From positions 18,967,501-19,031,500 of the forward strand of contig CM055110.1 of assembly GCA_029204225.1 (NCBI GenBank): a DNA stretch of 64,000 bases. Direction: 5' to 3'. The notes under the pieces are model-generated. The model was not told the DNA's origin, ran no database searches, and saw nothing but the letters and a program-made list of their open reading frames with translations. Numbering within the stretch: position 1 is the first letter of the stretch; every line of letters starts with the position of its first letter. The translations under genes were made by a program, and so were the position numbers. This stretch comes from Diphasiastrum complanatum (lineage: Eukaryota; Streptophyta; Lycopodiopsida; Lycopodiales; Lycopodiaceae). Shown piece by piece: positions 37,501 to 52,500 of the stretch.

Positions 37501-40452
37501 TTGAACACCTAATAAACTAAAGCTTTGCCACACCAATCCTGAACAAGCTCCTCCTTACAATCAGCCACCCTAGATCTGAAGTGGTTTTACTTTGTGAAAC
37601 ATGCCAAAACATTTACTTGATTCGCAGCATTTCATCACAACAAAATCGATGCAAAACAGAATATTACCTTCACAGCAGATAAAAGGCATTCTGCAAAAGG
37701 AGCATATTGGCTTCTTTCTGTATCATCCAAAAAGTCTGTCGGCTCCTGGCCAACCACAGCACCGTTTGACTGGCTTCTTGTTTCTGCACCTCGTAATTCT
37801 CTGCTTAGACCTTTCATGAATTTTTCACCAGGAGGTTCACGAACTATTTTTGTAGAGATGAACTTTTCTGGCTTCCGCCTCTTGCCTGTCCTCTTGTTTT
37901 GTTTCTTAGCTCCAAAGTCAAGATCTTCATCGAATGCAAATGGATCCTGTGAATCCTCAAAATCCATATCCTCTGAATTTTTCCTTGAACGATTTGACTT
38001 GGAGCCTAGCTGTTGGGCAAAGCGAAAGCTCTTTGACATACCCTCAAGATCTATGGGCTCCGATGAATCAACCATTGAGATGCTATTTTTTATGCTTGCA
38101 GAGAGGGCTGAAAGACCAGCAACAGATTTCTTTTTGTTCTTTTGATAGCCTAGAACCTTTGCAACACCATGAAACTCATACAAAACAGTTTTTTCACTTA
38201 CATGCTTGTTTTGTTGCATTGAAACCTTCACAGCCGGTTCATGTTTTCCAGATGTAGACGGAAAAGATCTAGAACTGGAAACTTGTAAATTAAGCTCACC
38301 ACTTTTGTAGCTGACCACTTGGCAAGCTGACACAAAGTTTTTAAAATACAGAAGTTACATTTCTCACCACAAAAAGATTGCAAGAAACCTGAACATCAGA
38401 ACTTTCAGAGCCATCAAAATAGCTTCATGTGGAAACTACCTTTCGAATCTTTAGACATATCATCTTGAGCAATTTTAGCTTGAAGTCTTGTTTGCTCCGG
38501 AACTGTTGAGGGTTCCTTCTCTTCACAAGCAATGTAAAGTGTTTGTCTTTGACCTCCTATAGAACCTGGAACATCTCTCCCCTTTTTGAATGTGTGCATG
38601 AGCTCTACAAAAGTGGCATCTCACTAATGAGAGAACGGATTGTCTTGAAAGGCAAAACAAACAACACGCCACAGATTGGTAGCACAAAACAACAGACATA
38701 AGATTTGGCCTAAGCTTCTTAAAGTGAGATTTGTAATGAGGTTGGATCAGACGAGCACAACCAGCCCCAAAGAAGATGAGGCAGGACTCAAGATAAGAAA
38801 ATAATGGACAGAAATTGCCAACTCCAGCTGAGATAAAAAGAAATGAGATTTTTATGACAATCATCAAAAATTGGCAACTTAAGTATGCAGATTGCCTTAC
38901 CATAACAAACCTTAATGGCACTTAGAACGAGCGCAATAAAGGAATTGGGTGACTGAGTTCTTCCCTTGACAAGCTTCAAGTCCAACAAATGTTTCTGCAA
39001 TTCAAAAAGTAACGAGGTGCTATACCATCACAACTGCATGGAACTTTCTATTTTATGCTTGAATATAGATAGGCTGTTGACAATTTCGTTAGGGAGGTCT
39101 TATACCGAGAGCAAGTCTTTAACATAAAGCTGACAGATGCCATACCTAAAGACTCTATGGTTTCAATATAATGGTGGCAATACAGTCAGTAAAAAAAGGA
39201 ACATTATAAAAAGAAGAAACCTAAACAACGTAAAAGATTGCCCTTATTTTTTCCTTGAAGGCCTGGAACAGAACTTCTGCCAACAGAATCTGTTTGGGCT
39301 CTGGGTTAGATGTCCCCCAAAATGTTAAGTACATCATGAAATCAATTGATAAATGCCTAGGAATCTACCCCAAGAAGGGATGGGTGTCTCAAAATGGGCA
39401 ATGGCTGAGGATGTCAAGCAAACAGATAAAGATTTGGGTTACGAATGACCCGTGTGGAAATTAATGATCAAGGGCGAGGATGGCCCAGGCACCAGGCATG
39501 TAAGTGAAAAAACTGTTTTGTAAAGGTTCTAGTCTAGGCTATTAAAAAACTGTCCAGGGCTAACTATCCAGATGCTGACGGTGTCAAGCTGATGAAAAAT
39601 TCAGCAGGATGGTGACATCACCGGTCTCGATCACAGAACTAAAGTATGGACCTCATGTACCACATAAAGATCATTCAACTACATGTACAGAAAAGATGCA
39701 GCTCTAGAGCAGCTTCTATGCCTGCAGCCTCACACAGTCCACACTAGTATACTAGAGAAAAGTACCAAAGCCAAAACAGGCTGTGTGAAGCACAGATATT
39801 CTCGTTTAAGTTTCTTCCGATTATCGTCATCTTCCTTACAGTGAAACAATCTTGCCTATTTCCTTCTTGTTTCCTTATTTCCATCCATACCTTCTATCCC
39901 AGCAAAATTTCTTTCTTCTACTGTAATTGGAACTTATTTGAGACCGTTCTTGCATTGAACTCTCCTACAAAAAGTACATCGCCTAAAAAATGACAAGCAA
40001 TGATATACAGAGCTATCCAACTTAGGTAGATAATAGGGACGGAGGTCACAATAATTGCCTGCATAATTCTTATGGAACAAGGACTAGTAAGGAATTTAAT
40101 CAACAATTGGTTTTTACTACAAAGTAACAAGAAATGATGAGAATAAATCCAGTAAAAGCACCACAAACCTGATTATCTTCACTGAGAAATGTCACGTTCT
40201 CCATCACACGCAAGCATCTAAGAAGCATGCTCACACCTCCAGATTGTTCACATTTTTGCAAAGCAGCAAGCCTTGAATCTGGTTTTGAATCACCATTTTC
40301 CAGCAGTTCCTGCATTGTCGTAAAAATCATGAACAAAGATTGTTACTACTATCCTTCAATATCATTGCTTTTACGCTTTGATGTTTTGTATCCTTCTCTA
40401 TTGTTTTTAGCAGGTTATCAAATGCTCAACTTAAGTTTGGTAATCAATCAAT

Positions 40453-40504
<52 letters not shown>

Positions 40505-43500
40505 CACGATGGCGGTTTCAGCCGCGATGGCTTCCTTCTAGACGCCTGCTGCCAGCACTCCATCCTTCCCCTATGGCTCCACGAAAAAGGGGGGGAGGTA
40601 ACCCCCCCCCCCCAATCTCTATCACGCCCTGCTGGCCCGCAAGCTTCTGATCCGTGCCCTGCTGGCCCGGAATCCATTTCCATCACAGTTGCACCTGCTC
40701 CTGCCATCGTAGCTGCTTCCATTACATCTGATCCACGCCCTGCTGACCCTGAATCCATCTCCATCGCTGTTGTACCTGCTTCTGCCATCGCATCTGCATC
40801 TGTTGCACCCACCTTCGATCCAGCTTCACCTTCAATTCCGGTTGCAATTCCTATTTCTCCGTCAGATCCTCTTCTCACTAATAGTGAATCCATCATAGCC
40901 GACCCTTTGACCCCGAATACCTCAGAAGAGGAGTCACGGGTGCCTCCAGCCTTTATGATCTCCGTCATTTGTGCAGATCAGATCGCCTTCTCTTCTTCCT
41001 CATATCATTGCCTTCACCATCACATGTAATACTCTTTCCGACCATTCATTTCTCTCTTTCCAATTAGGAACAAAGCCCACTATCACCTCTACTTTTACTT
41101 CCCATCCAACCCCCACTCGTGCCCCAAGATACCGCTTTGAGAACCCATACATTCTCGTTTATCAAGAGTCATTAACCTCCCTTCTACAGCATTTCCCATA
41201 TAACTCCACCATTGAACACCAATCTGCCTCCCTCACCAATGCAGCTTACCTTTCTTTTCCATCTACAAAACCCAAAATATAAACAAAAACCACCAATCGT
41301 CCTAGCCTAGCAAAAAATATTTTTATTTTTTCTTATTCAAGTCATAGTGCCCAGCACTCCTGATATAGAAGTAATGAGAAAGAACTGGTTAGTAGATGTG
41401 TGCTATAGAGATATGCTCCCGCTCATGATTGGCAATGTAGGAGACAGGAGGGTTAAGTCAAGTTTCAATGTGCAGCATATGCATAAAGGATTTGGTACAT
41501 CAGACTCAATAAGCAGATATAAGAATGTGAAATATCCAAGCATGAAATCTGTGCCAATATCTGTGATAGAAATGCATGGGCACAGCTTGTTGTTATATGA
41601 AAAGAATGTGTATCTTGCCTTCCACATCAAGAAAGAAGCCAGGCGGAAAGCATAAAATTTCACAGAAGAACGGCAACCACTAGCACAATCCCGTAAGCTC
41701 TTTAACTAAAAAATGATGAAATTAGAAGCCAAAGTTTTCTATTCCTGATTTACAAGAGGAAAGAATAAACCTCAAACACATCCTCTATAAAATTCACACC
41801 ACAGCAAATTAAATCTCATAAGAGCAGGGAAAAGAGAAATATCACTTCCATTGATCTAAATTGGCAAAGCATCAAAAATTCTAGTCAAGGAACAAACACA
41901 AATGGAAAATTTTATTGCATCAGATAAGACATTGAACTCAAACAGTGAAAATTCCAAAATAATCTAAACACTCAAAATAGTTAACAAGTCCATGAAGATG
42001 CTGGTGAGGCCGGTCGTCTGAGAATGTAGTTACAGATGTGAAGTCTGAAATGCTAGTCTAGTGGTACAGAAGAGCGAAGTTGCATAAAAGTATCACCTTG
42101 AGGTTTAAAAGGCAGTCAGCAGCAAGGTCAGATATGGCATTCAGACCTCCAAGTTCCCTCAGAGTTTCTTTGAATTGCCCACCAGCCTTTTTGACAGTCC
42201 CTGCTGTATCTACATTAATATTACACAGGAAGTGGTTAGACATATCAAGACTGCTAACAAGCTCTTATTGTTCAAAGAATCACACAGGTATTCAACCTCA
42301 ATAGTCCTTCGATCTAGCTAGGCAAGGCCAAAGATCTTGAACAGTTTTTCACAGGAAGCATAATATGAGAGCAACGTGCCGAGCATGACAAACTAACAAG
42401 AAAGCATCACCAATTCGCATTAATATAATTTCAAGACACTGTATATTAGGGATTGCATTATAGTGGTATGAAAAGCAATTAGTACCTTCAAGAACGACCG
42501 TAGAAAGGCAGGCCTTCTCCAGAGTGAGCAAAGCAAGCCACTTAGAGCTCAATTCATCCCCTGAAAACTGCTCTTGTTCTGCATCTTGCATGCCTTCTCC
42601 TGTGCTTCTCTCTTTTAAACTGGCAAAGAGAGCTTTAACTTTAGCAATCACAGATGTACCTCCTTGGTCCAAGCCAGTTGAACTTGCATTAACTTTCTGA
42701 CGAGTAAGTTTGGAGCTCAGACTGGCCAATTTCATTCCAAAAGTAGATGTATTTTCTGCCACGTGTGCCTGGTACTCGGAACTCAGCAACTTCAACAGGA
42801 AACGGATGCAAATTGCTGAACCGAGTAGCTCCTCATCCTGGCCCTGCATATTGTTCAAAAACTTCTTAATACGAGAAACAAGCTCCATCCAGCCGGTATT
42901 TGCTTCAAAAAAGGAAATGCTTAGACTAAAACAAACCTTGTAATAAGAAGGGTAACACAATGCCTGGGATCAAATACATGAATTAGCAAAAGTACAGGAT
43001 TACAATAGATAAGTCCTGAAACTGCAATATAGAACATGTTGCAGAGAAGCCAACCAAGACAGCATATATTTGAAAGAGGAATGTACCAAATAAAAAATTT
43101 CAAATAACTAAATATTTTGACTCAATAGCTCAAACCACTTTAATCATCTCCCTCCAAGTGAGTGCATTAGAACAGTAGCAGAACTACCTGAACAAAATAT
43201 AGCTATACAAAGACAATAATAAAAACTTACACTTAGATAAGAACTGTTCTAGAGCATAGTCACGAACAAAGACAACAAAGATGTGCAACTTCTAACTCTA
43301 TGGAGTTCCCTAAGAGTTTCAGACTATCAACCCCATCATAGATGCTATTAGAAATCTAGCACAGACTATAAGCTACCTTGCTTACCTCATTATCAGAACC
43401 CAAAGTAAAAAGCATGATCATTGTCTACCGTCAGCAAGAAGCACTTTCATAACGTATCACAATGTCACCAGCATGTAATATTTACAATATATCATGTGCT

Positions 43501-46500
43501 ACAGGCATCAACAAGAAGTTAACTTGAATTTAATCTGGACGAAACTATCATATTTACATAAGCAAACACATCTTTGCTTGCCTTGCTACCTCCCTTATCA
43601 CAGTTATGATGATGAGATGATAATGGTTGACCCTGCTTGAAAACTTTGGACAAGATATGAAATATGTGCAGGTGACCATGACCAAGTTCAGTTGATTACA
43701 CTTGAAATAGTTACTTTCAAAAATTCCATGATGTATGGATTTCATCACCACGTAATCACACGTATAAGCAATGTTTTTACAATTATGATCTGTAGTTTTC
43801 AAAAATATTTGTTTGAGGACCACTCTTACAATTCACCACAACTGTGGAAAACTTCAACCTGAATTATGGTCCCAGGTCTATAAATTTATGAACAATGTAT
43901 GGAACTACCGTTATCATTAATCACACTTGGTTCAAAAGTTGATTGTTTTCGACTCGCTGCTCACAGTCTATGAAAATATTGGATTGTTTTATGGTTAAGC
44001 ACACTTAAGCCAGTTAGAATTGGAACTTCTATGATATTTGTGATCTATGGATTTTGACAGAATATACGAAAGGACTAATATATACTTTATGATAGTTATA
44101 GTAGTTCAAAGTTGAGCCTTTACGCACAGTATATGGGTTCAAGAACAACGATAATAGGCCTATTTGATAGGTAATCAAATCCAAAAGCAGTTTATGGTTC
44201 GCCTTTAATTGCATTGACGATCACTGGGACTTTGAATATACTCTTTGGTGATGTAATAATAGTTATTACAAGACTACTCTCATAGATACTTAAACTTGGA
44301 GTAGTAAAGAGGGCTGTTTTTAAGGACTCACTTCCTAGCAGCCGGAATCCAAAAATGATGTGGTCCAGCACAACGATTGAGGAAGAAAGGTCCTCCCACC
44401 AATTTGTAAGGTGAAATATCAATGATTGCCTTGCTAACTTGCCAAAACTTGATTTGTAAGGGCTTGAAACCCCCTGTTCTTGAGCTGCACATAAAAAGAG
44501 ATAAATGTGCACAAGCTGCTTGTAGAAGGGCAGCAACTGTAGTAGAGTGAGTATAGAGGTGTCTCGAATGATTGCAATCTGGAAATATGGGTGACAGGCT
44601 GAAAATGTGACATGCAAGATGGAGAGTCTGCAAGATTGTTACCACCCCTGGATTGCTTTCTTTATCGTAGGTTGCTTTTCAATTGATACACTCTTTGTAA
44701 ATACAGGTAATTTTTATGCTCAGATACTTTCTGAACTCCCAATCATAAGACATTGCTACCAGACTATTCCAGGTTATATGAAGTTCAAACATATCTGTCT
44801 AGTGGCATGGTGTATGGTTGGTAGGTCCCTTCATCATGGGACTAGATATGAAAGTGCACTTTCAAACATAAGAGTCCATCAACTCTTTGAATAGATTACA
44901 TTCTAAAATGGATTGATTAAGCCATACAACAGGCTCCATCGTCTAGCCTTATAAACAGTGGCTGGGATGTGAGCCAGAAGACACAAGACCTAATGACATA
45001 GATGGCAAGCTAAAAGCCCTTCAGATTCTTGTCGATCTTGTAAGTATGGACCTAGGTAAAATGTCTATAGAGGTCACGCTGTACAGAATCAAGTATTGTC
45101 GAGATGAAGTCAGTATGTGCAGTCCAAGGTCTATGGGTAAAGGTACTAGGACAAATCCTTCAGAAAAATAACGGAGTGAACTATATTATTATGGGACAAA
45201 CAATTTTGTAGTGACCTCAAAACATTATGATTCGCTGCAGCAAATCGCCAAAAAAAAAAATTCTCAAAAAGTCCCCCCCATACAAAATATTGGTACCCTC
45301 TATGTAGTTCAAAACTGCAAAAAATATTGTATAGGGCCTCAAAACATAAACTTAAACTCAAAAACAGGCGTAAAATGGCCTAAAATGGACCTTTTACGCC
45401 TTTGTTTGAGTTTAGGGTTTACGTTTTGAGGCCCTATACAATTTTTTCTGCAGTTTTGAACTACATAGAGGGTACCAATCTATCTGTAAGGTAGTCATTA
45501 AGCAGTACCTTGAGACATGAAACTGAAAAAGGTCGTGACGTTTTCGTGGATGGTGATCATGATGATGATGATGATGATGCCATGTGTCATGGAAGACGTC
45601 TACAAACATGTATCCATGCAGCATAACGTAAAACAGGAGAAAATGAGGGTCTTTATTGTTGTTGATAAGATGTCATAAAGGAATGATCACCTTGTCCTCT
45701 AATCTCTATATTTGTCTAGGGACAAGTCAGGAGAACAAAGAGGTATTGGGAAGCTGAGAATCCCACATACTCGAGTGGGTATTATGGGGTTATCTCTTTG
45801 TCCGTAAAACATGTCTTGTATCATCAAAGCTATACAACACAAATCCTCCATGAGCAAAGCGTGACTGATTGATAGTGGAAGAGACAATGCTATCTCCTTC
45901 TAATCTCATAATATATCAAGCACCAAAAGACGAAGTGCTCCTCAATCTCCACCTTACCCATAGTACACAATTGACAAATCTTGTCTTCCCTACTGGAAAC
46001 GGCTTGTCTTCACATTGAGCTCATGGGAACAGACTCTGAGTTGTCCCACAGTAAATATGAGGCTTTGATAGTCCCAAGTCTAGATACCAAGGCATGAACA
46101 GGTCATCTGCTGCATTATCTCCAAAAAGTGAGTTCGGTGGAAGTCTAGCTTGAAATTCAGCTCTCCCAGTGGGCCATATGAGTCCCACGGGTGAGAGGCC
46201 TAACAGTACCATGATGAGTAGTGCCCATACTTGCATATCCTATGAGAAGATGCCAAATGGATCCAACAGGCGAGAGGCCAGATAGTACCATAATGAGTAG
46301 TGCCCCAACTCATGTGAGTGCTAGCATGAATATCTCAGTCTCCCAGAACTTAAAATCGATATCTCCAAACTCCTAAATTCCCTACAGTTAAAAAATTGGC
46401 TTAAATATCGCCTCTACCCTCATGGGGGGCAAGGAGAACTCAGCTTGGATAGTATGATGGGGAACTAAGGGCTTGGCCTATATCATACATGAAAGCATAA

Positions 46501-49500
46501 AAATATGGAGTCATGTAAAGCTAGCCCACTCCCTGTACATCGAATCTTTGTTGCACAAAAAATTGTGGGGGTGACTAGAGTGTCAAAAACTCACGCTAAG
46601 CATCCCATGGATATGGCATCTCAAACAAAGATGGTCTAAGTTGACAAGGGAGAAATAATCCTTTTCAAGTCAATTACTGGCTAACATGTCTCAGCCTAAA
46701 GATAGGTCACATAAGTAAAACTCCCAAGCATATCCCCAATGTATATGGATCACATCAATCACCCTCTCCTCCAAGTTACTACATGCCACAAGCTACAAAT
46801 ATGCCTTCTCCTCCTTGTCCCAATCCCCATCCTACTTTTGATCCTCCTAACATTTCTACCCGAATTGATGTTGTTTCATTTGAATTCTATTATGTCCTTG
46901 GGTAAGTTCTCTCTTGACATCCTCAATAGATACAATCCCAACAATCTTTTTCGATTGTTCCATACCTTAAGAAGCTTTCCTTTTCAAAAGAGCTTGGTAT
47001 ATCAAGTTCAACCTTTGAATTCTTTTAGGCCGCTATTCTAGATCCAAGTTAATACCTATAGTAAAGATCAAATCATCCACCATATTGACCACGTTTGCTC
47101 AAAACATATCAAGAAGCTCTTTTGCCTTTGGCATACTTCTTGCACTCTCCACTTACCTCGCCTTATCTTGAGAAAACTAGTTTTAGTACGATCCTTAAAG
47201 TTCAAACTTCAAAATTATGAATGTTTGGAATGATCGAGTGGTTGCTTACAAAAACATTAAAACTTTAGGGCAAAAAGTCTTGATTATGCTAATATTGGTC
47301 AAAATCTTTCAAAAGAGATAAAAATGTCTATATTCAATCACCCTTGTTCTTTTAGTGACTCCATGTATTCTAAAGTTTGTGATCCTTCTTTGGGCCCTAT
47401 TGTCACTGTAGATACACCTATCCTTCCCTCCTTGTTTTGAAAGACGCATTTTCTAAAAGGACTGAATTTTGTCCTCCTCTTTCAATTAATGCATGCTTGT
47501 GAGCTAAGAGATTTGATAGGTTAATATCATGACGGAGAATTGATGTCCATGCTTGTTATTGGAATGAAAGCTGAATTATGCGACTTTGAATCTAAAAGAA
47601 ATCTTGTCACTGTCATCTTCTAGCACTCCATTTCTTATTGAGGAGGAGGTCATTCTTCATAGGATTTATAGATGTTTTGTCATTTCATATGTGGATAAAT
47701 GCTCAAACAATCTTGTATTTCTGTGTCAAAAATTATATTTGAAACCATTATTCAATGGAATCCATTCTTTGGTAGGAACTTATAGCGCCTGTTCTCTTTC
47801 TAGTATAAGTGTAATAAACTATTATCAAGATTTTTGTCACGTGGAATTTCATTTTATTATATAAAGACCTATGCTTCTTCAAACCTATAACTTCTCACAA
47901 CAGTGGAAACTATACACTAAAATTAATTTGGAAGATTTGAAGTTTTGTATCAATAAGCTAATTCAAGAAGTTTTTAGCAACAAACTCAAGGACACTCAAT
48001 GCAAAGCCTTGAAAGTTGAAAAGAGTACTTTAAAATTAACGATTTGTTGGCTTGAAAACAAAAATCAAGATGCTGATTCAAAAAATTGTTAAGTTGATAA
48101 TGTTGGTTCTTGGCACTCCCTCTTGGATAGCATATATATTTCTCTAGCCAAGATTCTATTGCCTCTATGACAATTCTTGAATCATCACCTTAAATAGATA
48201 AAACAAAGAAAAATTGAAGTTATTTCCAATAAAGGACATGGGTACTAATTGTGCTATTCGTCTAGAAGAATTTTACCTTCTCTCTCTTAAACTTGAATTT
48301 ATGCAAAAATTAAATTCTTCTTGTACTTGTCCCATCTTATTACATGAAGTAACCCATGCTAGAACAATTTATCTTCCTGATTTTGGTGGCTTTATATGGA
48401 GACCCTAATGTTTTTTATGGTGGAATCTATATTAAAGCCTCTTGTGAACTCAAATATACAGCCAGTCGTGCAATGTTTTGGAGCTTTCTATAAGCTAAGG
48501 TATGTCAAATTTATTGGTTGATATTTTTTCAGAGGGTTGCAGTCAAAATACATTGATGTTAACACAACTGAATTATATATGGAGTGATTGCTTTTAATGT
48601 CTTGTCAGTACCCGTAGGTAAAAAAAACTGACATGATAGTACATCTCAAATGTGTTATAAACGTAGAAGAGTAAAAAAAACATCTCCATCGAACCGCGAT
48701 CCGGATCGCAAATTTTTTTTTTTTTGTGGAAAACAGACCAATGGCCAAATTCCTTTTTTTTTTATAGTTCAGTTAGTATTAAATGAATGCATCAGAAGAA
48801 CAACTTATTGATAAACTGGAAAGAGGCAAAAACAACATTGCATAGAGGATAGAGCCATATTGATCCGGTTAATTATAGACAGAGATATTGTTGGCACTGT
48901 ATAATTAGGATCCATAGTACTAGTGAACCGTCCACGGTTCACCACGATTCTTGGAACCGTACGGTTCATAAAGTTTGTCAATAATCAGATATGGAACATC
49001 AAGCATTCACCATAAACAATCACCACAAGAAGCCGGAAGAAGAACACGCACACTCACTCTATCATACTAGATCATACTAAAATGTAAAATGTACAAACGA
49101 ACCCTGAACCTTGATAGAGAGAGAAAACCTACGAGTAGACTAATAGACTAGCCTATGGCTAATTACAGCTAGTAACAGCTATCAACATTAATGTACATCG
49201 TAAAAATTACAATCTTTTATTCCTAATAGAGTACGAAACCTCTCAAATTTGCATCTACCTAATGACTTAGTAAAAATATCTGCCATTTGATCTTCAGATT
49301 TACAAAAAACAAGATCAATGGCTCCATCAAGAATTTTCTCTCGAACAATATGATAGTGTATTTCGATGTGCTTGGTTCGAGCATGTAAAACTGGATTTTT
49401 GGCAAGGTGAATGCAACTTTGATTGTCGCAAGATATAGTAGTCGCATTCACTTGTGGTTGACCTAAATCCACAAGCAATCCTCGTAACCATACCGCTTCT

Positions 49501-52500
49501 TGTGTAGCATTGTTGAGTGCTCGATATTCAGCTTCCGTCTACTGTAGGTTGCTTTTTGCTGCTCCATGAAATTGCAGCTGTACCATAACTAGATGTATGA
49601 CCACTGGTAGATCTTTTGTCATCAATATTACCTGCCCAATCTGCATCTGTACAACCTACCAACATTGGCGCTTCAGGCTTATCATACTTCAAACCAAAAT
49701 TCAATGTCCCTCGAATGTATCTGAGAATACGTTTAGCAGACTTCCAGTGTGCTTGACTAGGATCTTGCATAAATTGACTAACAACACCAACAACATAAGA
49801 AATATCATGTCGTGTGTGTGTCAAAATAATCAAACTACCCACCAACTGTCTATACAAATAAGCATCCACTTTCTCAGATTCATCATATGCAGTAAGCTTC
49901 ATGTTGACATCCATAGGTGTACTCCAAGGCTTACAATCCTGCATATTGAACTTATAAGGCAAATCTCGTGCATATTTGCTTTGTGTAAAAAAGACCATGT
50001 CTTCCTTTTGCCATACTTCAATCCCAAGACAATAGTGCATCAATCCTAGATCGCTCATGTCATAAGCATTGGAAAGATCTGATTTGATTTCATCAATTAA
50101 GCTCTCATTACTTCCTGTAATAATCAAATCATCCACGTACAACACAATGAACACTATATCTGAATCTTGCCTTAGAATGTAAAGATTAGGATCAGCATCA
50201 AAGGTTTCCTCAAAATCAATACCTTCTTGTTGCTCAAATCCTCTCGCAACCAACCGTGCTTTGTACTTGTTGAGTTGTCCATCTGCTCCATATTTGATCT
50301 TCTAAATCCATTTGCAAGTGATAGGCTTCTTACCATCAGGTAGCTCAACCAACTTCCACGTCCTATACTGCACACCACTCCTTGTGCTCCTTTGCTTTAT
50401 CAAAAGTTTTTGGTTCTTGAGCCTTGAGCACACAGCCCATCAGAGCTAGATTCATCTCTAATCTTGCAGGAGGTTTTCGATTTCTATTTGATCTTCTAAG
50501 CTCTCCCTGCTCACTTGATTCGGGAGTATCTCTCTTATTAGCATCACTTGTTACTGACAAGTACCACTTAGGCACTCTCCTAGGAGTCTCATTATTAACC
50601 CTGTCTTTTTCAATTGACTCTTCCATATCGACACCAACTTCTTTCTTCACCTGTACTTAGCTTTATCATCAAAGGAATCAATTGTCAATTTTATTTGGTC
50701 ATTTTGACCCATCTCATCAAAAGTAGCATCTCTGGAAATCACGATCTTTTGTGCATCTGTGTCATACATCCTGTATGCCTTGGCTCTTTCATCATATCCA
50801 AGGAAAATACACTTAACAGCTTTTGCATCCAGCTTCTTTCGTTTTTCATCAGGCACATGAGCGTAAGCATCACAACCAATTACTCATAAATAAGAAACAT
50901 TAGGTTTCTTTTCAGTAAAAGCTTCGTAAGGTGTCTGACCGGATTAATTTTTTTTATTTTTTTATTTTTTTACCATGGGTTTTGGGGGAAAAGGGCAAAA
51001 AAAAACTTAATTGATTAACTACATGAACCGTGGTGTCAAATTCCAAGGCCTAGCTATGGAGTATCATAACAGCATAGTAAGCACACTATGAAAGCTTCAG
51101 AAAACCAGCTATGGAGTAGAACACAAAAGCAAGAGAGAGAGGACTTCAAAGCTCACACAACATGAATGAATATTCAAAGTGTAGTAGGGCGTGGAAACCC
51201 CTCCAAAGTTTGGGCTACATATAGCATGTTAAGTATAGAGGTGGTGTCTTGCTAATTCTAGCTCTAGAACCCACATGGGTCCTTAACCTACTTGATTTAC
51301 TTGCCTAATTAGCACAAGTGGGGTGTACTATGTACATAAATGTTTTACCCCCATGTCTTATGCACAACTTACAAGTTACAAGTATACAAGCCTTAAGGGG
51401 CAAAATAGGCATTTATTTCAACACCCCCCCCCTCAATGGCTATTTTGTTCATACCAACACCTAGCATGCTACGAAACTTTTCAAATTTTTCTCTACTAAG
51501 TGCCTTAGTAAAGATATATGCTGCTTGTTCGTTGGTATCACAGTACTCGAGCTGAATTTCTCCACTTTGTATCTTCTCTCGTAAGAAGTGTTGATCCACC
51601 TCAATATGCTTCGTATGAGCATGGTACACAGGATTTTTGGCAAGCTGGATGCAACTCTGGCTGTCACACTGAAGAATAGTAGGACCATCCTGTGGAATCT
51701 GCACCTCCCCAAGAAGTCTCCTGAGCCATATTGCCTCGCAAGTAGCTTTTGTCGCTGCCCTGTACTCAGCCTCTGTCGATGATAAGGTAACTGTGGGCTG
51801 TTTCTTGCTACACCAAGAAATGGCCCCTGAACCAAGGTTAAAAGTGTAACCTGTGGTCGACTTTCGATCATCCCTATCACCTGCCCAATCCGAATCAGTA
51901 AAGCCTCCAAGCTGAAGCTTTCCGTCATTTGTGTACTCAATCCCATAGCAGGTTGTCCCTTTGACATACCTCAAAACCCTCTTGGCTGCTTTCCAATGTG
52001 CTTCAGTTGGAGAACTCATGAACTGGCTTGCTACACCAACCGCATAGGAAATGTCTGGTCTCGTAGTGGTAAGATAAATCAGGCTACCCAGAAGCTGCCT
52101 ATAAAGAGTCTCGTCCACAAAAGGAGTGCCATCATTTCTGGATGGCAGAACTCAACAGATTTGCCCCTTTCCTTCCGCTTCCTAGCCTCCTCGGATTCTT
52201 CCTCTTGATCACTCATATGATCATCCTGAGACTCCCCAATATATGGATGTGGGTCATCAAGTATTGGCACAAATTCACTTGTACCATCCTCCATCTCAAG
52301 TTCCTCTATAGGAGGCGTTTGATCTTCTTCAAAGATCACATCTCGACTTATGATCCTCTTCTTGCTAGTAAGATCGTAAAGTCTGTAAGCTTTGCTTTCT
52401 TCACTGTATCCCAAGAAAATACTCTTTGCTGATTTTGCATCCAGCTTCTTCCTGTTATCCTTGGGAATATGGGCATAGGCCGTACAACCAAACACTCGCA

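Larger units (their letters stand above)
30607..37667 (-). other. WAPL intron 8 (7.1 kb)
   Basis: Between exons 8 and 9. Contains a LINE copy with ORF1 (31690-32770), a LINE 3' piece (32824-33315), a copia relic (33316-34268) and a plus-strand LINE copy (34690-36195). 30607-31690 and 36196-37667 hold no motif I recognise, apart from a cluster of GAATCG/CGATTC motifs at 36270-36370. Confidence 0.8.

Noticed and set aside
40444-40968. Minus-strand frame of 174 residues ending in an Arg-Glu repeat
   Set aside because: It is antisense to the LINE ORF1 region and reads through the TC tract as Arg-Glu; no homology expected.
44192-44645. Two overlapping minus-strand frames of 141 and 105 residues in intron 2
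   Set aside because: Neither resembles a known family and they overlap in different frames, so chance is likely.
45405-45420. Telomere-like TTTAGGG motif
   Set aside because: A single unit inside the hairpin arm, not an array.
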